Assembly (NCBI RefSeq): GCF_021484805.1
Contig: NZ_CP090557.1
Coordinates: 4,104,001 to 4,168,000, forward strand
Reading direction: 5' to 3'
Source of the DNA: Tellurirhabdus bombi
GTDB taxonomy: Bacteria; Bacteroidota; Bacteroidia; Cytophagales; Spirosomataceae
DNA: 64,000 nt
Shown here: piece by piece, positions 7,858 to 16,577 of the stretch
How the letters are laid out: each line of letters opens with the position of its first letter
Position numbering within the stretch: the first letter of the stretch is position 1
Program-made: the position numbers and the translations under genes
Notes under the pieces: model-generated
The model's input: the letters and a program-made list of their open reading frames with translations, nothing else
Database searches by the model: none
Told to the model about the DNA's origin: nothing

Positions 7858-7870
7858 TTGTGACTCTGTT

Positions 7871-8056
7871 TTACAGATCAGCAATCATCTTTCTAACTTC
7901 ATCTTTTGTTTTGCCTGTCTTTTGTTGCAAACGACCGTATAGCTCGTCTTCCTGGCCTTCAGCGTAGGTTAGATCGTCATCGGTCAAGTCACCGTATGCT
8001 TGTTTCAGTTTTCCCTTTACTTCATTCCAGCGACCTTTTAGTGTTGTCTCGTTCAT
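7871..8056 (-). CDS. CsbD-family stress protein
   Basis: Small 61-residue cytoplasmic protein of the CsbD/YjbJ family. The sequence [19 protein letters not shown] followed by a YGDLTDDDL stretch and [14 protein letters not shown] is the full family pattern. Members are strongly induced under general stress and stationary phase; the molecular role is not established. It converges with the DUF2147 gene and shares its terminator. Upstream is a 521 bp A+T-rich gap. Confidence 0.93.
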   Translation of the reverse strand: MNETTLKGRWNEVKGKLKQAYGDLTDDDLTYAEGQEDELYGRLQQKTGKTKDEVRKMIADL

Positions 8057-8577
8057 GGCTTTATTTATCTATGGTTATAGGAAATGCCCGCTTTACGGGT
8101 TGAGCAAAGCGCTCATATATACTAACCAACGTTAAGCCAAAACTGTTAAAAAATCTTCTAAAACGCCTTTTTGCGGTCTATTCTCAAAAAAAATAAAATA
8201 TTTTTTCGCTTTATTAGCTCTTGATAATCAGACATCAATTCCTAAATAACAGCCATTTATTGATCCGGTATCCCAAAAGGAGAAAACCGATTATTAAGTT
8301 TTTCTTGCATTTCTTTTAATTTACGACAAGTAAGGTTAATTTTAGCTAGTTAACCTTTATTTTTTGTCTGCTTAGAAGCTCTTTTTTGTATTTTTTGGCT
8401 ACTCCAAAAGGCACTAGAGTCTTACTTTCTTGCGGGTAATTAAAGAAAATCCATTTGTTTACGCATCATCTATTATAGCCCTTGTATGTTACCTTTTTCG
8501 GCTTGCACAGTCATTTTAGTAAGGAAATCGGCCTGGGTTTGGCACAGATATTGCCCCAACAGCGGTAAACATTCAAC
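8057..8577. other. 521 bp A+T-rich gap without a recognised gene
   Basis: No credible reading frame on either strand. It must contain the CsbD promoter and that of the gene at 8578. The only clear structure is a terminator-like hairpin at 8332-8365 facing the plus strand, with no known gene before it. Confidence 0.6.
8332..8365 (+). terminator. orphan terminator-like hairpin
   Basis: AAGGTTAA (8332-8339) pairs with TTAACCTT (8350-8357), followed by a T-rich run. No plus-strand gene lies upstream within the gap, so it may end an unrecognised short transcript. Confidence 0.5.
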
Positions 8578-8988
8578 ATGCATTTGGTAAAGATGAATCC
8601 ATCCATCCCACCCTCGGTAAACGATAATGAAGTTCCGTCCGATGTATTAGCGAAATGGGGGCAAGCTGCTCAGGAGCTTTACAATCGTTATCATCTGCTC
8701 AACGATATTGATCTGTACGTTAAGCAGTCACCCCTTGATGAAGCCAGTAGTTTGATGTTTAAGGAGCTTCATCATATCCTGGTAGAAACAATGGTGAATC
8801 TGACCGAAGATATGCCTTCCCGTCCTGACGAAGATGAAAGTAAATTAACCCCTGAAGAGTCCCAGGCGCTTTCGCTTCAGCTTTGGAAGCACACGCAATT
8901 TATCAACTCGAAAATAAGCCAGGTTGACGCTGGCCTCGAGCAACTGTACAAACAGTATCCTCAATTACCAAAACTCCCTACTGAGTAA
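8578..8988 (+). CDS. uncharacterised 136-residue protein
   Basis: I do not recognise a family. The protein is mostly helical and acidic, has no signal peptide or membrane segment and no cysteine, so it is probably a soluble cytoplasmic protein. It contains a stretch YNRYHLLNDIDLYVKQSP and ends in a helix with DAGLEQLYKQYPQLPKLP. A second ATG at 8593 may be the true start. It faces the SDR gene, with 24 bases between the stops. The coding call rests on its length and balanced composition beside a non-coding gap. Confidence 0.7.
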   Translation: MHLVKMNPSIPPSVNDNEVPSDVLAKWGQAAQELYNRYHLLNDIDLYVKQSPLDEASSLMFKELHHILVETMVNLTEDMPSRPDEDESKLTPEESQALSLQLWKHTQFINSKISQVDAGLEQLYKQYPQLPKLPTE

Positions 8989-9012
8989 TTTGGCCAATTA
9001 TTTTTACGCTCT

Positions 9013-9801
9013 TTAAACGGGCGGCGGACTCACGGCAGTCCAGCCCCCATCAACAACAAGGCTTTGCCCTGTAATGTGGCGCGAAGCAGGTGAAAGTAAA
9101 AACAAGGCGGCGTTAGCTATGTCATAAACCGTTGCAGGGCGGCCCATTGGCGTAATTTTAGACCAAATTGGAATGTAGGTCGGATCGTTAATGGTCCGCT
9201 CGGTCTGTGTGGCACCGGGGGCAATGGCGTTTATATTGATGCCATGCGGGGATAAATCGATCACTAAATTTTTGGCGAGCATTTCCAAAGCAGCTTTGGT
9301 CATGCCATACGCCGTCAGCCCCGGATGCGCCTGATGCCCAACAACGGACGACATCAACACAATACTGCCCCCTTCTCCCTGCTTTCGCATTTGGCGGGCA
9401 GCGGCCTGTGTCAGAAAAAAACTACCCCGCAGGTTGAGGTCTACGACACGTTGAAAATCAGTGGCTTTGTAACTGAAAAAGTCGCCGAAAATGGTAATTC
9501 CGGCATTCGCAACCACTAGCGTTAGTTTGCCAAAGGTGGTTATGGCTTTTTCTACTAACTGATCCAGAAAATCAACATCGGACGCATCACCGGAAAAAGC
9601 GATGCACAATCCCGGGTTAATAGCCGTCGCTTCTGCATTGACAATCTGATTTACTGCTTTTTCGGTTAATTCCGGATCCAGGTCGTTCAAGACAACGGCA
9701 GCTCCATGACGCGCCAGTTCGTGGGCAATCGCAAAGCCAATACCTTGCCCCGCCCCGGTTACAATAGCGACTTGGCCCTGAAAAGTATGTATATTACTCA
9801 T
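9013..9801 (-). CDS. SDR-family NAD(P)-dependent oxidoreductase
   Basis: Classical short-chain dehydrogenase of 262 residues. TGAGQGIGFAIA (residues about 15-26) is the cofactor-binding TGxxxGxG motif, NAGI near 100 is structural, the serine of LMSSVVG and the YGMTK near residue 165 form the catalytic Ser-Tyr-Lys set, and the C-terminus ends with ITGQSLVVDGGWT. It is the last gene of a three-gene unit with an IlvD/Edd-type dehydratase and a ROK regulator, so a sugar, sugar-lactone or sugar-acid substrate is likely. It follows the ROK gene by 26 bases. Confidence 0.92.
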   Translation of the reverse strand: MSNIHTFQGQVAIVTGAGQGIGFAIAHELARHGAAVVLNDLDPELTEKAVNQIVNAEATAINPGLCIAFSGDASDVDFLDQLVEKAITTFGKLTLVVANAGITIFGDFFSYKATDFQRVVDLNLRGSFFLTQAAARQMRKQGEGGSIVLMSSVVGHQAHPGLTAYGMTKAALEMLAKNLVIDLSPHGININAIAPGATQTERTINDPTYIPIWSKITPMGRPATVYDIANAALFLLSPASRHITGQSLVVDGGWTAVSPPPV

Positions 9802-9827
9802 TCACTCTTTAGTCAATCGGCGGATTC

Positions 9828-11066
9828 TTATTTACTTTCCAACACCTGCTCCATCACGTAAGCCTGCGTTCCGTATAGTTTTGCCATTTCTGCCATCTGC
9901 GAAATCTCAATTGTCAAATTATTCTTGAAATCAGTCAGGCAGAATTTATGAATGGCCTGTTCCAGCGGATTAGTAATAAAGCGTTCTGCTTTAGCCAGTA
10001 CTCCGTCAATGATAATAATTTCCGGGTTAAACAACTGCACCGCAATGGCCAGACCTTTTCCGAGTTCCATACCAATGTCATAGAGCAAATCAATCGAATA
10101 GCTATCGCCCTGCTTGGCCGCCTGGATTACCTTTTCTACGTCCACCTCATCCAGATTATCCTTGTATTCAATCAGTTTCGTAACTTGACCTGCTTCCAAT
10201 TCTTTCCGCACGCGTTTAACAAGTGAAGAAGCCGACGCGAGGGTATCCAGACAGCCGACCTTACCGCAGTGGCATAGCTCCCCATCGGGTTTCAACTGGA
10301 TGTGGCCAAGCTCCCCGGCAAAGCCCGACGCCCCCTGAAAGACCTCTCCGTTTAGCAGGATACCAAGCCCAACGCCCCAATCGATGTTGATGGAAAAAAC
10401 ATAATTTTTGCCTTTAGCCAGCCCAAATCGGTGTTCGCCTAAAACGGTCGCTTTGGTGTCATTGATGATGTAAATTGGCGTTTGGAAATGATCTTCCAGT
10501 AACTTCCCAAACGATATATTGGGAGAATTCAGCTTCTTGTACGTGTAATTGACCCCTAGAGCCGGGTTGATTAGGCCCGGCATGGCCACACCAATGGCCA
10601 AAATATCCGAAGCATCCACCGCTGCTTCCTGCAGAAAGGTTTCGGTGTATTTGTACAAATCCTTTAGGTAGGCGGTGCTATCAATCAGTTGCAGGCTAAC
10701 TTCGTGACGAGCGATAATCTGGTTATTCAGGTTAAAAATAATCAACTTGGTATCGTGCGTATTGATATCCAATATCAGGATTAAATGCCGGTAAGGATTT
10801 AAGCCAAATAACACGGGTTTGCGGCCAAATTGCGCTTCGCCAGTCCCTATTTCCAGCAACCATTTTTCACCAATCAGTTCTTCTATCAGGGTAGTTATGG
10901 ACGGAACACTGGCATGCAGTAAACGGGCTAAATGGGCAATCGTAGAAGTCCCCGACTTATATAACTCCCTGATTATTCTATTCTTAAGCCGGTTTTTCTT
11001 AATATCGACTACAGACTCTCTACTGGTTAACTCCGGTTCCGAAATGCTCTTTTCTACCACAGACAT
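9828..11066 (-). CDS. ROK-family transcriptional regulator with N-terminal HTH
   Basis: Sugar-responsive regulator of the NagC/Mlc/XylR type, 412 residues. Residues about 25-85 form a winged helix (IIRELYKSGTSTIAHLARLL, then SVPSITTLIEELI). The ROK sugar-kinase fold follows, with IDWGVGLGILLNGEVFQG as ATP-region signature and the ROK zinc site GHIQLKPDGELCHCGKVGC near residue 262. It probably controls the operon in which it lies, between the dehydratase gene (22 bases upstream) and the SDR gene. Whether the sugar-kinase activity is kept cannot be decided by eye. An inverted repeat before the operon is a candidate operator. Confidence 0.92.
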   Translation of the reverse strand: MSVVEKSISEPELTSRESVVDIKKNRLKNRIIRELYKSGTSTIAHLARLLHASVPSITTLIEELIGEKWLLEIGTGEAQFGRKPVLFGLNPYRHLILILDINTHDTKLIIFNLNNQIIARHEVSLQLIDSTAYLKDLYKYTETFLQEAAVDASDILAIGVAMPGLINPALGVNYTYKKLNSPNISFGKLLEDHFQTPIYIINDTKATVLGEHRFGLAKGKNYVFSINIDWGVGLGILLNGEVFQGASGFAGELGHIQLKPDGELCHCGKVGCLDTLASASSLVKRVRKELEAGQVTKLIEYKDNLDEVDVEKVIQAAKQGDSYSIDLLYDIGMELGKGLAIAVQLFNPEIIIIDGVLAKAERFITNPLEQAIHKFCLTDFKNNLTIEISQMAEMAKLYGTQAYVMEQVLESK

Positions 11067-11088
11067 AGATTAATCTATAATATGTAAA

Positions 11089-12789
11089 TTAATGCGAATC
11101 TCTCTTTACCACGGGTCCTGAACCGCCGCGCAGAAAATCAAGATCAGCGCCTTCATGGGCTTGGGTGACATGCCGAATATACAGCCCTACATAACCCCGG
11201 TCATAGCCCAGCGCAACGGGTTGAAAAGAGGCAAGCCGACGGGCCAGTTCTTCGTCATCCACGTGCAGGTGTAAAAGCCGCTTGTCTACATCCAGCGTAA
11301 TCAAATCACCGTCCCGCACCAAAGCCAGATTCCCGCCAACAGCCGCCTCGGGCGATACGTGAAGCACCACCGTTCCGAAGCCCGTACCGCTCATACGACC
11401 GTCCGAAATTCGGACCATATCGTGTACACCCTGCGCCAGAATTTTAGCCGGTAGCTGCATATTGCCTACTTCAGGCATGCCGGGATACCCTCTAGGACCC
11501 ACATTTTTCAGGACCATCACGCAGGATGGATCGATATCCAGATCTGGATCATCAACCCGTGCTTTGTAATCATCAATATTTTCAAAGACAACGGCGCGGC
11601 CCGTATGCTGCATGAGCTCGGGAGAAGCCGCCGATGGCTTCAGCACCGCACCATTCGGACAGAGATTTCCTTTTAGTACGGCAATGCCCGATTCCGGTTT
11701 AAACGGCTTTTCAACGCTGGCGATTACGGTTGGGTCGTAGCATTTGGCCTCGGCGCAGTTTTCACCAATTGTATGTCCGTTGATTGTCATGGCATCGTTG
11801 TGCAGAAACTGGCGCAATTCACGGATAATGGCCGGTAAACCTCCCGCATAGAACAAATCTTCGACAAAATGCTCTCCTGATGGCTGCAAATTGGCCAGCA
11901 ACGGAATTTGGGCCGACAAGCGATCAAAGTCGTCGATATTCAGGTCAACGCCCATGCGCCCGGCGATAGCCAGCATATGAATGATAAAATTGGTGGAGCC
12001 TCCCAGCGCCGCATTAACCATGATGGCATTTTCAAAAGCCTGGCGAGTTAAAATATCAGACGGTTTGATGTTCGCTTTCACGAGTTCAACGGCCTGCATA
12101 CCCGATAAATGGGCCAATACTTTTCGGCGGGAATCCGCAGCCGGAATGGTGGCATTATCGGGCAAAGCCAGCCCCAGCGACTCAACCATTGCGGCCATTG
12201 TAGAAGCGGTTCCCATTACGGCGCAATGTCCCTGGCTTCGGGCCATACAGGCTTCGGCGGCCACGAATTCCGCCTGAGACATCTGCCCCGTTTTAAAATC
12301 TTCGGCAAAGCGCCAAAGGTCACTGGTTCCAATTTTACGGCCCTGGTAACGCCCCGCCAACATAGGGCCACCCGATACAACCAGCGTTGGCAAATCCACG
12401 CTACAAGCGCCCATCACCAGCGAGGGCGTCGTTTTATCGCAGCCACACAGCAATACTACACCGTCGATGGAATTCCCCCGAATGCTTTCTTCTACATCCA
12501 TGCTGGCCAGATTCCGAAACAGCATGGCCGTTGGTTTGATCTGGCATTCGCCCAAGGACATTACCGGAAATTCGAGCGGAAACCCGCCCGCTTCCCAGAC
12601 GCCCCGCTTGACCGCTTCGGCTAATTCTCGGAAATGAGCGTTGCAGGGAGTTAACTCCGACCAGGTATTGCAGATGCCGATAACTGGTTTACCTTCAAAA
12701 AGATGATGAGGGAAGCCCTGGTTTTTCATCCAGGCGCGGTAAATAAAGCCGTCTTTTCCAGTCCGGCCAAACCATTCTTGGGAACGCAT
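11089..12789 (-). CDS. IlvD/Edd-family sugar-acid dehydratase (L-arabinonate/xylonate dehydratase type)
   Basis: Iron-sulfur dehydratase of 566 residues that removes water from an aldonic acid to give a 2-keto-3-deoxy acid. The N-terminus (RSQEWFGRTGKDGFIYRAW) is that of the arabinonate/xylonate branch rather than of IlvD itself. Cluster cysteines are seen in SELTPCNAHFREL (residue 49), LLCGCDKTTPS near 115 and GHCAVMGTASTM near 190. The C-terminal part has SDGRMSGTGFGTVVLHV, with the catalytic serine region. It is the first gene of an operon with a ROK regulator and an SDR dehydrogenase, matching a non-phosphorylating oxidative sugar route. The exact sugar acid is not determined. Confidence 0.9.
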   Translation of the reverse strand: MRSQEWFGRTGKDGFIYRAWMKNQGFPHHLFEGKPVIGICNTWSELTPCNAHFRELAEAVKRGVWEAGGFPLEFPVMSLGECQIKPTAMLFRNLASMDVEESIRGNSIDGVVLLCGCDKTTPSLVMGACSVDLPTLVVSGGPMLAGRYQGRKIGTSDLWRFAEDFKTGQMSQAEFVAAEACMARSQGHCAVMGTASTMAAMVESLGLALPDNATIPAADSRRKVLAHLSGMQAVELVKANIKPSDILTRQAFENAIMVNAALGGSTNFIIHMLAIAGRMGVDLNIDDFDRLSAQIPLLANLQPSGEHFVEDLFYAGGLPAIIRELRQFLHNDAMTINGHTIGENCAEAKCYDPTVIASVEKPFKPESGIAVLKGNLCPNGAVLKPSAASPELMQHTGRAVVFENIDDYKARVDDPDLDIDPSCVMVLKNVGPRGYPGMPEVGNMQLPAKILAQGVHDMVRISDGRMSGTGFGTVVLHVSPEAAVGGNLALVRDGDLITLDVDKRLLHLHVDDEELARRLASFQPVALGYDRGYVGLYIRHVTQAHEGADLDFLRGGSGPVVKRDSH

Positions 12790-12792
12790 GAA

Positions 12793-12828
12793 ACTGTCTA
12801 AAAAGTCAATACAAAGAGTTTAGACGGT
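12793..12828. promoter_or_regulatory. inverted repeat upstream of the dehydratase operon
   Basis: ACTGTCTAAA (12793-12802) and TTTAGACGGT (12819-12828) pair at 9 of 10 positions around a 16-base centre, 4-39 bases upstream of the dehydratase start. The position fits an operator for the ROK regulator encoded in the operon. Confidence 0.5.
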
Positions 12829-13055
12829 TAATTTAGGAAGTTTATGTTGATCTTTTTAAACTATTTCATTTTTGGTCAACTTTGGAAGATTTATTTTTCA
12901 TTCGTTCATAAAGACTTAGCTGCTTCAGCGCTTTCCAAGATCACTTTGCTATCCCCTAAGCATAACTACTCAACGTACGTCAAGAAACAGCCTAAATTTG
13001 CGGTTCCAATTTCTTTCGCGATAAATCTCTTTTCTTTTTGGTTTACTAGAGAAGT

Positions 13056-14288
13056 CTAGCGTTTTGCTGCGATTTGATAAGCACCAACTTCCTGACCATC
13101 ATCGCGTAGCATGCTTAAATTCAGCCTCTTTGCATCCGCTTTTAGTTTGATCAACGTCCGGCTTCCGTCCTTCGAACCTCCACCAATAACGATGGGATAC
13201 GCATGCTGGCCGGCAACGGGTTCGTGAACGCCGTATTTGTGCGTATGCCCACTGATGCACAGGTCAACTTTGTGTTTATTGAATAAGGGCGTGAATAGCT
13301 GCTGGCAATGAGTAGGCCCGTGCCAACCGTTGTGATAGAAGGTTGGAATGTGCATCAGAACCACCCGGTATGTTGCTTTTTTAAACTCCTTGCTTTGCAT
13401 GACCTGATCGACCCAGCGAGCCTGTTCCGCCCGGTAGCCGTCAAAATCGACAATGCCTGCGTATACTGGTTCAGCATCGGGCTTGTCTTCACCCGTATCG
13501 ATGACCGTAAAATGAACTGGCCCCCAGGTGTAACTAAAGTACTGGCGTCCCTGCGGATTGCCAAAGTAATGCTGCAGTTCGCTCCGGTATTTGCCGCGCG
13601 TTTCGTGATTTCCCCGAACAAACATAAAGGGAATTTCCCGGGCAAAACCAGCCGAGCAGGGCGCTAGCATGTGGTCAATGATTTGCTGTTCATCGGTTTG
13701 GTAATCAAACATGTCGCCGTTGAAAAACACAAAATCGACAGGGTCATTTCCTTTAAGGCTGAGCAAATGCGTGATCGTCTCGGGGCGGTCATGAACGTCA
13801 TTCATAATCAAACAACGCACGGCCTGAGGCGATACGGCAGGAGTCGTAAAGCTATACGTATCGCTTTCGATGGTATTACCGTAAGTCAATTTATACGGCT
13901 TGAATTCCGCGATCTCCTTTGAAAAAACGCGGTAGTAGTACTTTGTCGCGGGCTTAAGGTGATTTAGCTTAATTTGATTAATTCGGTTGTAGGCGTCAAT
14001 GATTCCGTCGGTAGACCGGTGGGCTTTGGTGCCCAACGCGCTTGTTTCGCCGTACTCAACCCAGCTGTAAGAAGGTAAGTTAGCAATCCACATCACCGTC
14101 ATCGAATCCGGAGCGGGTTGCTGCAAATAAGGTTCTGACAGAAATACGTGGCCTTTTTCGGCGCTGGGCGATTGCAGCGTTGGCTGGGCGGCTAAAACCG
14201 CTGGGGGCAATACACTGCCCAGTGTACCAACAGCACCCAGGTTCTTTAAAAAACGTCTCCGGTTTGAGGAATGCTCCGACTTGTTCAT
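13056..14288 (-). CDS. Tat-exported metallophosphoesterase (purple acid phosphatase-like)
   Basis: Exported phosphoesterase of 410 residues. Residues 10-16 (NRRRFLKN) with the following hydrophobic stretch to VLAAQ form a twin-arginine signal. Residues about 45-155 resemble the fibronectin-type N-terminal domain of purple acid phosphatases. The calcineurin-like domain follows with NDVHDRPE, FNGDMFDY, VRGNHETRG, MHIPTF and SGHTHKYG, which supply the two-metal site. The first motif reads NDVHD rather than the usual DxH, which still gives a D-x-H order. It acts outside the cytoplasmic membrane on an unknown phosphomonoester or diester. It is followed by a 266 bp stretch before the dehydratase promoter region and preceded by a TlpA-type gene in the same direction. 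Confidence 0.88.
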   Translation of the reverse strand: MNKSEHSSNRRRFLKNLGAVGTLGSVLPPAVLAAQPTLQSPSAEKGHVFLSEPYLQQPAPDSMTVMWIANLPSYSWVEYGETSALGTKAHRSTDGIIDAYNRINQIKLNHLKPATKYYYRVFSKEIAEFKPYKLTYGNTIESDTYSFTTPAVSPQAVRCLIMNDVHDRPETITHLLSLKGNDPVDFVFFNGDMFDYQTDEQQIIDHMLAPCSAGFAREIPFMFVRGNHETRGKYRSELQHYFGNPQGRQYFSYTWGPVHFTVIDTGEDKPDAEPVYAGIVDFDGYRAEQARWVDQVMQSKEFKKATYRVVLMHIPTFYHNGWHGPTHCQQLFTPLFNKHKVDLCISGHTHKYGVHEPVAGQHAYPIVIGGGSKDGSRTLIKLKADAKRLNLSMLRDDGQEVGAYQIAAKR

Positions 14289-14344
14289 GGCAAATAAGGA
14301 TTGTGCAATGCCTCAAAAAGAGTAAGCCACTTCTGAATTACTGC

Positions 14345-15463
14345 TCAATGGCCCCGAAAAAGTCCCGCCAGTTCGCTGTCTAATGCGTCGCCGTGCAGCC
14401 CTTTCCGGATAACGTTTCCTTCTCGGTCAATCAGTATATTTGTAGGAACCGTCTGATTACCATACCGTTCGGCTACCGTTTGTTTACCGCCCGACAAATC
14501 CACTACATCGGTCCAGATTGAGCCGTCTTTCTTCAGTGCTTTTTTCCAGGCAAGCTTATTTTGATCCAAAGATATACTCACAATATGAAAGCCTTTGTCT
14601 CGGTAGCGATCATAAAGATTTTTTAACTTTAGCCGTTCCGCCCGACACGGTTCGCACCAGCTGGCCCAAAAATCGACCAGCACCACTTTACCCTGAAAAT
14701 CACTTATGCTTATTCGTCTTCCCTTTAAATCGGGCTGGGTGAAATTCGGAGCGGGTTGCCTTTTCGTTAGTTTCTCCGACTTGTCGCCTACTTTTTCAAA
14801 AATCTTTTTGCCAATCGAATGACTTTGGAGCGAAGCATCCAGGCTATACCACAAATCCAGCGCTATGGATTTGGGAATTTGATCCAGTTGGGCGTTTAGT
14901 TCAAACAGACTGATGAAGGAAGTCGGGTGCTTTTTAATGAAATTCAGGGTGTGGTCATTGATCTGCTGGGTTATAGTCGCCCGCTCTTTCTTCCACTTGG
15001 CCATACCCGCCGCATCCGCCTGTTGTCTGGCTTTCTCGCTTGCCTTGAGTACAGCAACAAGGCGTTTTCTTAGAGGTTCTCTCTCATTAGCCAGCAAAGT
15101 TTCATCGTCCATGGTTGGCGACCCGCTGATCGTAGCGTCATAAACTGAATCGGCATTCATCGTTATGCTAATCAGATTCCGATCCAGAATAAACGGTTTC
15201 CAGCCGCTCGTTCCTTCGACCAGAAGGGCGTAATAATTCGCTTCTGGAATGGTACCCTTAAAGAAAAAATAGCCCCATTTCGACACGCACGAATCCAGCA
15301 TGACTGCCTTGCGTCCGTGGGTCATTACCGCGTCCCGTTTAGCCAGGTAAACTTTGCGGTCGGTTGACGAAGTGAGCTTTCCTTTGATTTGGTAATGAAT
15401 GGGTAGCTGGCACACTGCCGGAGTGGTCAGCAATACCAGAATGAGTAGCGCTAGCGTCTTCAT
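14345..15463 (-). CDS. TlpA-like thiol-disulfide oxidoreductase with DUF4369 domain
   Basis: Exported redox protein of 372 residues. A signal peptide spans residues 1-18 (ending AVCQ). Residues about 25-120 match the DUF4369 domain common in Bacteroidota TlpA proteins. From about residue 238 a thioredoxin fold starts, with FWASWCEPCRAERLKL near 270 as the CxxC active site and a cis-proline near VPTNILIDREG. It probably reduces or isomerises disulfides in periplasmic proteins. It lies 56 bases upstream of the phosphoesterase gene on the same strand and may be cotranscribed with it. Confidence 0.92.
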   Translation of the reverse strand: MKTLALLILVLLTTPAVCQLPIHYQIKGKLTSSTDRKVYLAKRDAVMTHGRKAVMLDSCVSKWGYFFFKGTIPEANYYALLVEGTSGWKPFILDRNLISITMNADSVYDATISGSPTMDDETLLANEREPLRKRLVAVLKASEKARQQADAAGMAKWKKERATITQQINDHTLNFIKKHPTSFISLFELNAQLDQIPKSIALDLWYSLDASLQSHSIGKKIFEKVGDKSEKLTKRQPAPNFTQPDLKGRRISISDFQGKVVLVDFWASWCEPCRAERLKLKNLYDRYRDKGFHIVSISLDQNKLAWKKALKKDGSIWTDVVDLSGGKQTVAERYGNQTVPTNILIDREGNVIRKGLHGDALDSELAGLFRGH

Positions 15464-15640
15464 TTGCCAAGGATTTAGTGTGTTAATATCTCACCTTTTC
15501 TTCTGTTAGTCAACCGACTAGGCAACTATTTTACCTTATAAATTCGCTATTAAATACGACAGCTAATCAAAAACGGCTAGAATGCACGGATCCTCTGTTT
15601 TTTTCGTACTTTCAGACTTTCTCCCTCAATCTTTACCGAA

Positions 15641-16498
15641 ATGGATCAGCGCATCATTAACCTCTTTGATGAATACACCCACAAGCCCCTCAAGCGGGAT
15701 GATTTTTTGAAACGGCTGGCAAAGCTAACCGGTAGCATGGGGGCAGCGCTTACGGTGTTGCCACTGCTGGAAATTAACTACGCCCACGCCGAAACGATCT
15801 CCGGGCAGGACGACCGACTCATCACGGAACGGGTAACTTATCCGGGCGGCGAAGGCTCCATGAAAGGCTATCTGGCCCGCCCGAAGGCCAACGGAAAATA
15901 CGGCTCTGTGGTGGTTATTCATGAAAATAGAGGACTCAATCCACACATTGAAGACGTGACCCGACGGCTGGCACTGGCTGGTTTTCTGGCCCTTGCGCCC
16001 GATGCCCTGTCTCCTTTTGGGGGGACACCCACTGAAGAGGCGCAGGTTCGGGAATTATTTGGCAAGCTGGATACGCAAAAAAACCTGGCCAATTTTACCA
16101 AAAGCCTGGATTACCTAAAAGCCCGATCCGATAGCAATGGCAAAGTAGGCAGCGTTGGTTTTTGCTGGGGCGGTGCTATGTCGAATCAGTTGGCCGTCAA
16201 CTATCCAGACTTAAAAGCCGCCGTTGCTTATTACGGTCGTCAGCCCGACGCGGCCCAGGTTCCGCAGATCAAAGCGGCGGTAATGCTTCATTACGGTGGT
16301 CTGGATGAGCGGGTAAACGCGGGCATACCGGCTTACGAAGAGGCGCTCAAAAAAGCGAAAATTCCTTATGAGTTGTACGTATACGAGGGAGCGCAACACG
16401 CGTTCAATAACGATACCGCTCCCACCCGTTATAGCGAAGTGGCCGCCAAGCAAGCCTGGGAACGCACCACGAAGTTTTTTAAGGAGAAAGTTGGCTAG
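15641..16498 (+). CDS. dienelactone hydrolase-family alpha/beta hydrolase
   Basis: Alpha/beta hydrolase of 285 residues. The N-terminus carries RDDFLKRLAKLTGS and a hydrophobic segment ending near YAHAE, a likely export signal of the type seen in YghX-like dienelactone hydrolases. The catalytic triad is visible: Cys in GFCWGGAM near residue 174, Asp in YGGLDERV near 222, His in GAQHAF near 254. HENRGLNPHIED near residue 92 forms the oxyanion-hole region. The substrate is unknown; several such proteins act on lactones or esters. It may be followed in transcription by the isomerase-like gene 79 bases downstream. Confidence 0.9.
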   Translation: MDQRIINLFDEYTHKPLKRDDFLKRLAKLTGSMGAALTVLPLLEINYAHAETISGQDDRLITERVTYPGGEGSMKGYLARPKANGKYGSVVVIHENRGLNPHIEDVTRRLALAGFLALAPDALSPFGGTPTEEAQVRELFGKLDTQKNLANFTKSLDYLKARSDSNGKVGSVGFCWGGAMSNQLAVNYPDLKAAVAYYGRQPDAAQVPQIKAAVMLHYGGLDERVNAGIPAYEEALKKAKIPYELYVYEGAQHAFNNDTAPTRYSEVAAKQAWERTTKFFKEKVG

Positions 16499-16577
16499 TA
16501 GCTAATCGCAATGCCCGGTTAGGGTAATTTTGCGCTGTTACTATCTTTACGCTTCATAAGGATTATTAATCATTACC

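Noticed and set aside
12844..13059. Reading frame of 71 codons between the dehydratase and phosphoesterase genes
   Set aside because: A+T-rich, Phe/Lys-rich product without any domain feel, ends inside the phosphoesterase gene, no promoter or ribosome site; likely chance.
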